From Aphrocallistes beatrix (taxonomy: Eukaryota; Porifera; Hexactinellida; Sceptrulophora; Aphrocallistidae), in NCBI GenBank assembly GCA_963281255.1, contig OY725493.1:248001-312000 (forward strand): DNA of 64,000 nt, in the 5' to 3' direction. Below the pieces are notes generated by a model. It searched no databases. It was not told where the DNA came from and saw only the letters and a list, made by a program, of their open reading frames with translations. A program made the position numbers and the translations under genes. Of this stretch, positions 53,666-63,005 are shown piece after piece. Each line of letters opens with the position of its first letter. Within the stretch, counting starts at the first letter, position 1.

Positions 53666-54858
53666 AAGGCATAGCCTACTCTAATAATGCCTCACGGTAA
53701 AATAACCAAGGATGCGGTAATAGCCGAATGGATTATTAATACACGATTAACCTTTAATCGTTAACCATGCAGGATAGGCATTAAGAATGTATTACCAGCA
53801 TATAAAAACATGGCATCAAAGTACATATATCCGTTGTCAAAATTTCGATTAGTCATCATATCATGCGAAACAGGTCTTTTAAGCACGATTTTGAAGTTGT
53901 CTTAAGCCAACTTCTAAATGTTATTAAAGTAGAATTTTTGTGTAGAACTAAGATTAGTACGAGTTGATTTTAAAAATTTAGAATTTTTCAATGGAATGTG
54001 GTTGCATTCCTACGTTGGTATTGTAAAGCATTTTGGTCAGTTTGAGCCATATCCTGCAAACTGTAAGAATTAGATCTTCAAATCTGATCGTATTTGATAG
54101 GCAATTGGCTACTTCCTACTAGGTAATGATACAATTTAAACTTCTAAATTCACAGAATATAGAGCTATGCGCGATAATTTTGTGCTTTAGTCACATTCTT
54201 AAAACCCGCGCTTGGCGAGGTGTTTTGTAGCGTCATTCCTTGTTTCAAGTCATTTTGGGCGGGTAAGCCATACAAGTTTGGGGTCTGACTATAAATAGAA
54301 AACATCACTTAGCCAACCGCAGGTTAATTAAAATCAACCCATAACTCAAAACTCGTTGAATTTAGAAGTTCAAGTTGTATTATCACCTAATAGGAAGTAG
54401 TCCATTGCCTATCAAACACGATCAAATTTGAAGATCTAGTTACTACAGTTTGCACGAAATGGGCCAAACTGGCCAACATGCTTTACCATAGCAACATAGG
54501 AATGTAACAACATTCCATTGAAAAATTCTAAATTTTTCAAATCAACTCGTACTAATCTTGGTTCAAAACAAAAATCACACCTTAATACCATTTAGAAATA
54601 GAGTTAAAACAGCTTAGAAAATCGCTAAAACTGTCCTTGGAATGACCTGTTGCGCAATGATATGATGACTAATCGAAATTTTTCCAACGGATATATGTAC
54701 TTTGATACCATGTTTATATATGCTGGTAATACATTCTTAATGCCTATTCTGTATGGTTCACGATTTTAGGCTAATCGTGTATTAATCCATTCGGCTACTA
54801 TTTCATCCCTAGTCTATAATTTTCAGTCTACTGTGAGGCATTATTAGAGTAGGCTATG
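53666..54858. mobile_element. Foldback element with long arms (MULE-like), copy 2
   Basis: It is the same family as 11960-13019 (ends CATAGCCTACTCTAATAATG and mirror). AGTAAGGATA flanks both sides (53657-53666; 54859-54868), a 9-10 bp duplication with a few extra bases at the left boundary. The right half holds an unrelated ~130-base segment (AACCCGCGCTTGGCGAGG onwards, about 54206-54330) that copy 1 lacks. Confidence 0.75.
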
Positions 54859-55234
54859 AGTAAGGATATTTGTTTCTACATTATCTCATTATCTTCCTAG
54901 TTTAGAATACTTTTCAATATGCAAAATAAACCATTAAAAAGTTGTAAAACAATTATAAAAATAATTAGCAATATGTTTAAACTAAACATTTGCATTAGTT
55001 ATATATTTCTGATAGAGAATCAGGGAGTCGGATATTGAAAGTTCTTGTCAATGACTAAAATGGGAAAGGCCCGAACTGTAACGAACAATTTCAGAGCTAA
55101 TAAGTCCGATAACTCTGAAGAAAAATGAATAGAACTCATTGATCGCATCATATTGATAGAGAACATTTAATCAAATTAAATTATCTGTTTATCTAGAAAT
55201 TTAAAATTTTACTGCGGTAATTATTAATCATTAC

Positions 55235-55369
55235 CTGCCCACTTGATTCACAATTGTAGGTTAAGGTAGCAGACCTCGGTTGTTCTATAATAGGGCTCTT
55301 TTGGATCAGCAAATGTTCCACCTGATCAGATTTCAGCCCTTTTGCTGGTCTCTTTTCTGATTTTAGATC
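55235..55369 (-). pseudogene. Linker exon of gene D
   Basis: It is 135 bases, 45 codons, phase 0 at both ends, bounded by TTTCAG and GTAATG. The low-complexity polar peptide (KSEKRPAKGLKSDQVEHL; SATLTYNCESSGQ) connects SAM to the ubiquitin-like region. A similar peptide (GSATLIQN; NKTSGQ) is fused directly into the reading frame of chimera C. Confidence 0.65.
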
Positions 55370-55611
55370 CTGAAACAAACAATATTATTTGAAATACAGT
55401 AAATGCCAGATATAAGAACGTTCTACTAGAAAACCGTTGACAAGAACATTAATGCAGTTCCGAGGTATAATCGGTATTATTAGAGGTATTTTGTATATTT
55501 TGGCATAAGTATACCAAAGTATTCCGAATCGGAATAACTAGTCTGAATATGCCAACAATTAGCTTTCTGTGTCTGCCTTCAATCAATTCGTTATATAGTA
55601 CTTATATAGTA

Positions 55612-55960
55612 TATATAACAAATTGATTGAACTGGCAGGCACAGAAAACTGACTTTTGGCATGTGGAAGTCTTTTGGCTATCGCTTTATTAAGTTCAGAC
55701 CTCAGATGAAAATGTCGATCATGGAATTATAATATCATTATCACCTTTTTTATTATTTCAGTTTTTCGACTATAACTTAGCCATTTAAGTGCATAGTACT
55801 AGAATGCTGGAATTTTAATAGAATGTGCATATTAATATACCTCAAATATAATACTACTCTCATAAAAAAGGTGGCTCATCGCTTTGTTATAGCGTCATCA
55901 TTATGCATCAATAGTTTACATTTCTTTGTCATTTTTGAGTAATATCGATTATAACAGTAA
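55612..55960 (+). mobile_element. Helitron-like repeat copy G (diverged)
   Basis: A plus-orientation diverged copy: TAACAAATTGATTGAACTGGCAGG, TTTTGGCATGTGG and the TATCGATTATAACAGTAAGAC end. The GC-rich tail is missing. It lies in intron 1 of gene D. Confidence 0.6.
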
Positions 55961-56118
55961 GACTGAGGCCTTCAGACACGGGGCAGCGGGAGGACGGGAA
56001 TGCCTCACTTTTGAGGAGCTTTCGACAGTGTTTATTTATTTACAAATTGTCTCAACGATATTTTATATTGAACTCAGAGATACATACACAAAACAATAAA
56101 TATGTGTATTCAACTTAC

Positions 56119-56328
56119 TAAATGTGGAAACATCTCTCCCATTGTTCTTAATACACGTCTTGCATGAACCAGAGTCATGCCAATTTCTGAAATAAGTGCA
56201 GATTGATCTAACTCCTTTAAATCAGAGACAGACTTTATACTTTTTTCGTCAAGCTTCTGTTCGTAACTTTCAAGCCTTATCTTATTGAGATAATCATGCA
56301 ATGACATTTCCCGATTTCTCGTAGCCAT
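56119..56328 (-). pseudogene. SAM-domain exon of gene D
   Basis: It is 210 bases, 70 codons, phase 0. The residues LHDYLNKIRLESYEQKL, VSDLKELDQSALISEIG and LVHARRVLRTM follow the five-helix SAM pattern (L..Y......L..L....I..M....A..I). SAM domains usually form homotypic or heterotypic oligomers. The matching exon of copy E at 61667-61876 has exactly the same length and phase. Confidence 0.8.
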
Positions 56329-56454
56329 TTGAAGAACTCTTTTCGTGCAATAAACTGTGTATAAAATAATCTAACGCAATGCTCATAATAACTACATATA
56401 TGCCTAACTGAAATATGATCTGGGAAATATCTCTGTGTACTGCTATCTGATATA

Positions 56455-56642
56455 CAGTACCCGGACAAAAGTATTCAGCTACCACGAAAACCTCCATACA
56501 AATAGTATTAAAGTGGGTGTGTAGTTTACGAATTTGAAAAAGAGCATTTCTTATAATTTGATATTCCTTTATGAATAGATCCACCCTAATACTATTTTTA
56601 TGGAAGTTTTCGTGGTGATCATATACTTTTGTCCGGGTAGTG
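56455..56642. mobile_element. Tc1-type MITE (CAGTACCCGGACAAAAG ends)
   Basis: The ends CAGTACCCGGACAAAAGTAT and ATACTTTTGTCCGGGTAGTG are inverted, with TA on both sides (56453-56454; 56643-56644). The same family is at 15034-15501. Confidence 0.75.
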
Positions 56643-57175
56643 TATTTGATTGTAGAAAATATCTATAATACATGTACCATAGTGATTATTTAAATTTCAG
56701 TAATTCTATTGACTGGTAATAATACTGCTTTTAGGGGAACAAATGAAAACGAATCTAAAGTGCTTTTTCAAAAAACCAAGCCCTATGAAAGATACGCACG
56801 AAGGAAATTCAAAGTAATTTCAACCCAAGATAAAGTGATACATTTCTTTAAGAATAAATTGTTCTTATTGTTTCTTAAAGATATATCATGCACACTGCAA
56901 AAGAATAATGGGAACTTTTTCTTTACTCTACTTTATTTATAAAAAACATGAGTTTGCAAAACTTGCACTCAGATATGAATACTTATTCTAAGCATGCGCC
57001 ATGTTTAGAATGTTTTTTTCTGGCACACCCTTAACAATAGTAGATTTGCAATGCTACTTCATAGTTCTCAAAATATCAGCCATTAAAATACACAGCTCTA
57101 AATTCATTAAATCACAAACTTAAAATAGTCTAAATTAACAAATGTCACCCACTTTTTCCATATAAAATGTTATAA
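56643..57175. other. Intergenic spacer and 3' flank of gene E
   Basis: The part from about 56990 to 57175 is the 3' flank of gene E and is repeated at 60955-61195. The remainder is AT-rich with no recognised feature. Confidence 0.5.
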
Positions 57176-60100
57176 TTATATCAAAGGTATTCCATTATCT
57201 TGCTCCCACCAGTAACTCTTCACAGCTAACTGTATTTTTTCTTTATACTTGAAGACAGCATCCGCTATTGCATGGTTAGGTATCAGATCTGAAGAGCGTA
57301 GAGGTGAATTGCCTGTACTTAGAGGATCAGTATGGTTGGATTTTATGCGTTCCAAAATCGCTTGATGTTCAAAGGTATTCCCTTCAGGAGTCATCACGGG
57401 ATCATTGAATAATTGACGTGTGAGTGGACAGACAAAAACTTGAGGATGAGAGATATGCTTAGCAGAGTCATGGGCTTTGATCTCGAAATCCTGTTCAATC
57501 ATAGACAATGTTTTCTCTTTTAAACTTAATATGTCATAAGAAGCATTAGCCATCTTATTGTATAACTGTTTAGTTATTTCTAACACCTTGCTTCTAACTG
57601 CATGTGATATGATTGGTTGGGCTAGCATAGAGTGGATTGCATCTAGAATTTGACGGAGTGAGACACTAGGAGAGTAGTCTTCTATGAGAATAGGATGACA
57701 TATGTGTCCTGCCTTGTCTACGTTAGGATGATAGACTGATGATAGAAATCTCAGTTTAGGCGGGTGATGTGGGTACTGTTCTACGAAATACAATTCCAGT
57801 ATAAATATAGAATCTTCAAAAGGAGAGCGTATTGGTCCTTGCATGAATATTATCCATTTCAGAATTTCATTTCTGAATGGATAGAGTTTGCAGTAAGGAT
57901 TAGGGCTCTTAATGTAAGCAGTAACTTTCCTCAAAATGTGTAAACAGTTAGATATTGTGCCTTGAGATATCATAGCCTTCTGATATCCGTCTTTATCTTT
58001 CTCAGAATTTTCAAGGAATTCTTCTGTAGTCATTAATTGACCAGAAAGTTGAGAAGAAAGAGACTTATATGTATAAGATTTCTCAATTTGTGCACAAACT
58101 GAGAATAATCCTTTCAAAACCAAATTTTTTGGAGTTGGTATTTTGTTTTCATCTGAAATTGCTTTTGATAGTGATTTATAAGTAACTTGAACACCTTCGT
58201 TAAATTTAGAGAGCTTTTCTAAATCATGTGCAAGATCATTCGATAAAATGATGGTATTCACTGTACAGAATGACCTTTGTAGTCTCTGTTCAAACGATTT
58301 CTTCTTAGGACCAAAATATTTTTCACTAGCTTTACCATTGGTAAAGAGGAAAATTTCTGTTTTCAATTCCTCTTTGGGGCTGGAATAATTATTAATGCAA
58401 TAATCCAGTGAGTTAAGAATTATTCCATTACTTTGATTACTTTGGAAGTTTGTAGGTTTAAATTTTTTGATATTTGATTTCAATTCTTCCAAAACTAGAT
58501 TGTATTCAGTAGTAGGCTTCTCTATTTCAGAAAAACCATTTGGCATTCCATGATTGTTTGAAATTAATACAGCACCGAGCAGATATTTACATTGAGATTT
58601 TGTAAGAAAGTTTACCAGAGGTTTTATCATTTCGAGGAACGTAGTCATATCTTGAGTAAACTTAAACATATCATGACTAATATCTAATATTATGATGATT
58701 TTAGCATAACTGTACCTATCGTATGTGAAAGAGGCGTTTCTCCAAGTTACGATTGTATCTTGGTTGGGAGGTAATGCTTGCAAGAGTCTACGGGTATCGT
58801 CATCTCTCGGATTCTCTCGTGTCTGTTTTGAAATGAAAGTAATTTCGTAGATCTCTGTCAATTGTAGATCAGGTGTTAGTGCGTGTTCTTCTATGTGCAT
58901 CCACAGCTGTGGGAATTTGGAGATGGTGAGTCTATTTGAAGTTGTGGAGAGAAGAGAAATGGTTGTAATGATGCCTTCATTGATGGCTATTCTGTGTGGT
59001 AGAGATGTGGGGGATTGAGTGAATAGGAGATAGAGAGAGTAGACGAGTGGAGGGGAACAGGAAATCTTCCTAAGCAGTCCCAGTCTCCTCAGTAGTCTGT
59101 CTTTATCTCTGTTCTCTCCGTACTCTCTCACTAACTCCTGAATATCCGCATTCAGTGTGTGGAATTTTGGTAAGGAACTGGATGGAAAACATGAAGTGTT
59201 AACTGACTGAATACGACTTTCATTGTTGAAATAAGTGTCAGAAATTGTGAAAGATAGATTATGGCTGCCAATGGTTTCCTTTAGTATGTTCATATCATCT
59301 GGAGCAACCTCTTCGCACTGGCTTGCAAGATTGAAGTAGTGGATGCTAATACATTCGGTGAGGATGTGCATGTCCAAAGATAATAGTATTTTCAAGTCAA
59401 AACAAGAAATGTTCTCTTTATTGAAAATGAATTCTTTTCTGATGTTGCTATCTTTCAGTTGAATGCTGATTACGAATTCCTCACAATCAATGTCACTTTT
59501 TGATAAATATTCTTTGAATAATTTCTTAGGATAAGCATATATCAACTCATTATCTCGTAGTCCCCAGTTAGAGAGAGGTTGTACATAGATACTGGGAGTA
59601 GGTGCAAGGGGATATCCTGTTTCTGAGTACAGTTCTACATTCGTGAAACTAATTTCCCTTTTTTCTCCCTTTAAAACATCATAGACTTGTTGTATGAATT
59701 CATAGTATGCAATAGACTGCGTAGCCATAATTGAGTACCTTAGATTGTTAAAAATTCCTATCTGGTCTAAACATTTGAAAGTTATTTTAAACTTTGGAAA
59801 TGCAGAATCTTTATTATTATTAGATTTGTCTTGTGATGTATATATATTCGGTTGCTCACGCTTGGAGTAATCCTGTACTGAAGCAGCATTTGGTGGTACT
59901 GCTGACGTTTTTTCTTGCTTGAGTTTCTAAAAAGAAACTTAATTCAAAGGCGGTTATCCTTTCACAACGCTTATTCACTTACATATTTGCCAACTGTCCC
60001 ATTTTTAGCGGACGTCCCGTTTTTTTTCACCTTCATTTGAGCTCATTTTAGAGTGTCCCGCTTTTACTTGAAATTCCCCCATTAGGTCCCGTTTTTTGTA

Positions 60101-61876
60101 TTATTTACTTAACAGGAAGAAATGTAAAATTTAATTTATATAAAAATGAAGTATGTCTATACAATCGACTCAGCTTAATAGGGCCACTGTTTAATCGGGT
60201 CAACCGCTTAATCGGGCCACTTTTGGCAGGATCGGAATAGCTCTCACACATAGAAACTAATACAAAATATTTTCGGTTAATAGGGTTCTCCGCTTAATCG
60301 GGGCAAAATGTCCTCTGACCGATGTGGCCCTATTAAGCGGAGTCGACTGTATATATATGTTACAGGGTATCTGTAAAATCAGGGTAATTGTAATTACCCT
60401 GATTTTTTTAGGGTAATTGTAATTACCCTGATTTTACAGATACCCTGTAACATATATATATATATATATGAACCCAATTTTTCTGCTAGATTTTTTTATT
60501 TTATCAATGTAACTGTAGTTCAATGACAATTTAGCATATTTAGTAGAGAACCAGAAAGCGACGTATTGTTTCTCAATATTCCCAAGCGCCCGCAGGGTCA
60601 CTCAGGGACACACAGTGTCTGCAAGTCGCGCAAGCAAGCATGCTTCAGGCTCGATAGCCGATAACGATTTTTCTGTATCTAGCGCAGGTTTTAAATTCCT
60701 TTAAATTTACGTATAAGTGTTTGTATTTATAAATCAACTGACTGTTCAATCAAGTAATGTTGATTAAAATAATATTAGATCGAAAAAAAATTATATTTTG
60801 CATCATACGTGTGTATAAATATTTTCAATCTGGATCAGGGAATACTGTTAAAAAGAAAAATAAATAATTTTAGTTTTGGGTCCGACCAAATGAAAAGTGC
60901 TTCCACCGGGCCTGTGCTTGTATCTTTACTATCAAAACTCGATTAATGTGCATATATATACAGCACCATGTTTAGTACGTTTTTTCAAGCGCACCATTAG
61001 CAATAGTAGATTTGCAATGCTACTTCATAGTTCTCAAAATATCAGCCCTTTAAATACACAAATCTAACTTCATTAAATCACAAACTTAAAATTGTCTAAA
61101 TTAACAAATATCATGCACTTTTCCCATATAAAATGTTGTAATTATTTTAAAGATATTTAATTCTATTGTTCCCACCAGTAACTTTCAAATTGAGAATAAT
61201 TTTCTGATCCGAAATCTATACATTCAAATTAGTCATATTTGAAGATTTCAATTTCTTAACCAATCAGGGTCGTAGCTATCGAGCCTGGTCTGCTTGTCTG
61301 CTTTAAACCTGACCACTTTTGACCAATTTAGCTTCAAAAGGGACTTGTACGATTTTACTGATTTAATACAGTTATCAAAGGTGACACCTGAGGCATCATC
61401 ATGTCTAGTAGTTAAAATGGACATTAGTGGCATAAAGTGGCATTGATTAATAATTTGAAAAGTGGAGATCCGTAATTGACCATAGATATTCTAATATGAC
61501 TAATTCGAATGTGTAGGTTTCTGAAATCCGATTAGTTGTGCCATTTACTTTTACCTGTATGCCAAATAATGAAGTGGTCTAATGCTTATATCCTGGTGAT
61601 ACTACCCAGACAAAAGTATTTGTCTATCGGTCAATGTTTCATATAAATCCTATCAATACAACTTACTGAATCTGAAAACATCTTTCTAATTGTTCTTATT
61701 ACGCGTCTGGCATGAACGAGTGACATCCCTACTGATGAAGTCAGTGTAGATTGATCAATCTCTTGTAGATCAGAGACAGAATAAACACTGAGTGTGCTAA
61801 GGCTTTGTTCAAACTTCTCGAGCCGCACTTCCTTGAGATAACCTTGCAATGATATTTCTGGACTTACCATCGCCAT
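57176..61876 (-). CDS. Class II SAM-UBL-vWA-E2-U-box fusion protein, gene E
   Basis: The best-preserved class II gene. SAM exon 61667-61876 (ATG 61876; donor GTAAGT) can be joined in phase 0 to the large exon 57176-59926 (acceptor CTTTTTAG), giving ~986 residues. From the large exon: linker ~71-115; beta-grasp-like ~120-200 (VELYSETGYPLAPTP); second ubiquitin-like region ~210-300 (ISIQLKDSNIRKEF); helical block ~330-390; vWA from ~480 with a degenerate metal site (LDISHDM; FTNGK for TDG); E2 with HPN and active-site cysteine C813 (HICHPIL); U-box near the end (CPLTRQLFNDPVMTPEG, TFEHQAI). About 95 residues before the vWA found in relatives are deleted in frame. The 1.7 kb intron holds MITEs and a relic 3' flank, so the SAM exon could instead belong to a lost copy. 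Confidence 0.82.
60162..60349. mobile_element. Pogo/Tc1-type MITE, TA-flanked
   Basis: The ends CAATCGACTCAGCTTAATAG and the mirror CTATTAAGCGGAGTCGACTG are inverted, and TA flanks both sides. Inside, GGTCAACCGCTTAATCGGG is typical. A close relative is at 62052-62239. Confidence 0.75.
60359..60451. repeat. Near-perfect 93-bp palindrome in (AT)n
   Basis: GTTACAGGGTATCTGTAAAA is mirrored at the other end. The internal unit AGGGTAATTGTAATTACCCT, itself a palindrome, occurs twice around a T-run. The whole sits inside an AT microsatellite. It is either a tiny foldback element or a cruciform-prone site. Confidence 0.8.
60955..61195 (-). repeat. Duplicate of the 3' flank of gene E
   Basis: The sequence from CACCATGTTTAGTACG through AGTAGATTTGCAATGCTACT to TTCCCACCAGTAACTTTC matches 56998-57225, which spans the last codons and 3' flank of gene E. 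It is probably the end of a lost tandem copy whose coding body was deleted. Confidence 0.7.
61667..61876 (-). CDS. SAM-domain exon (gene E exon 1)
   Basis: It is 210 bases, 70 codons, from ATG 61876 to a strong donor (TTCA|GTAAGT). The residues LQGYLKEVRLEKFEQSL, VSDLQEIDQSTLTSSVG and SLVHARRVIRTI give a standard SAM fold. The length and phase equal those of the SAM exon at 56119-56328. SAM usually mediates oligomerisation. Its exclusive link with the large exon 1.7 kb away is inferred. Confidence 0.8.
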
Positions 61877-62051
61877 TTGAAGCACTTTATTTTAGTACAG
61901 TACGCTATATTGAAAAACAATGTATGTAAATGCTATCTATGAATAGTATACATGAGCCTATCTGGCATATGATCTGTTTAGCAATATTAGTAAGAAAAAT
62001 CCACCGTGATTTGTATGTACAGTAATTTGATATAAAATGGAATAATAGATA

Positions 62052-62239
62052 CAGTCAACTCCGCTTAATACGGTCACTGTTTAATCGGGTCAACCGCTTA
62101 ATCGGACCACTTTTGGCACGACCAGAATGGCTCTCACACATAAAAGCTAATACAAAATATTTTCGGTTAATAGGGTCCTCCGCTTAATCGGGTCAAAATA
62201 TCCTCTGACCGATGTGAACCTATTAAGCGGAGTCCACTG
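62052..62239. mobile_element. Pogo/Tc1-type MITE, TA-flanked
   Basis: The ends CAGTCAACTCCGCTTAATAC and the mirror ATTAAGCGGAGTCCACTG are inverted with TA on both sides (62050-62051; 62240-62241). It is the same family as 60162-60349. Confidence 0.8.
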
Positions 62240-62689
62240 TAACTAATATTTTGAAGCTTCACTATTCTAATGACGCTCAAATAATATGAATTATTAATTT
62301 AAATCGATAAATATTAGATAAAATGACCAAGATTCCATGCGCCAAATTTGGATCTTATATGGTAGAGGTTTTGATTTAGGTCCAAATTCTGAAAAACCCG
62401 CACCTTTTCACAAATGGCGCCAAAATGTATCAGTCAAAATCTAGGATTTAATTACATTAGAGTTGTCTTCGATTTTATTAATCGATAGAGATTATACTTA
62501 ACATTAAGAAATCCAATATGATGTGTGTTATATGTACAGTAATTTGATACAAAATAGGATAGTGCATAATTGATATTTTTTAGTCTCACTTTGAATGACT
62601 TTTATATACTTATATATTTTTAGATATTTTTAGACATAGTTCGTGTTTTTAGTGCAGCTCCCAATATATGAAATGCTCTTATGTCGGGC

Positions 62690-62853
62690 ATGCCTAATTT
62701 ACGGGACGGGACAGCATCCCGTCCCGTAAATTAGGCATCTAAACCCGTCCCATCCCATAAATTAAACACCTTTTTGTCCTGTCCCGTAAATTAGGCATCT
62801 TGACTCATCCCGTCCCGTAAATTAGGCACCTAGATTTTACGGGATTATCCCAT
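62690..62853. repeat. Inverted/direct array of CCCGTCCCGTAAATTAGG
   Basis: One copy is inverted (GCCTAATTTACGGGACGGG) and four follow in direct orientation with small variations. The arrangement suggests a short foldback MITE with internal iterons. Confidence 0.65.
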
Positions 62854-63005
62854 GCTCACCATATCATATTATTCCATGATTTTTGTCGTAAAAAGTGTTA
62901 AAATAATATTACCAAAAATTATTCAAAAGTATTCCATTTTATTGTATATATTAGTAGCTAATAGTCTTTCACAATCAATTCTGTCATACTTCAGGATTTA
63001 ATCTT

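Larger units (their letters stand above)
49556..56328 (-). pseudogene. Class II SAM-UBL-vWA-E2-U-box gene D, disabled
   Basis: Exon structure is clear on the minus strand: SAM exon 56119-56328 (ATG at 56328, donor GTAAGT), linker exon 55235-55369 (acceptor TTTCAG, donor GTAATG) and a large exon from 52578 (acceptor ATGTAG). All junctions are phase 0. Domains match copy E. Lesions: TGA after DGKCY near 51131 (relatives read CYSYNP), frameshift in the vWA near 50925, two frameshifts at 50450-50530, and TAG after VLEIAI near 49876. The E2 (YHPNVDKAGLICHPIL) and U-box (NQLFDNPVMTPEG) are otherwise well kept. Introns contain Helitron-like and foldback elements (52719-54858; 55612-55960). Confidence 0.88.
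59927..61666. other. Intron 1 of gene E with MITEs and palindromes
   Basis: It contains a fragment with GTCCCGTTTTT-like words (59990-60110), a TA-flanked MITE (60162-60349), a perfect palindrome (60359-60451), a relic of the Helitron-like tail (about 60590-60660) and a duplicate of gene E's own 3' flank (60955-61195). A Tc1 MITE fragment ends at about 61620. Confidence 0.6.
61877..63005. other. Intergenic spacer with MITE and CCCGTAAATTAGG repeats
   Basis: It holds the MITE 62052-62239, half of a foldback element (62340-62530) and a cluster of inverted and direct GTCCCGTAAATTAGGCATCT units at 62690-62853. The U-box that should follow the E2 of gene G is absent here. Confidence 0.6.

Noticed and set aside
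56294..56584. Frames over the Tc1-type MITE upstream of the SAM exon
   Set aside because: They overlap the MITE and an SAM exon in the wrong frame, with no coding signature.
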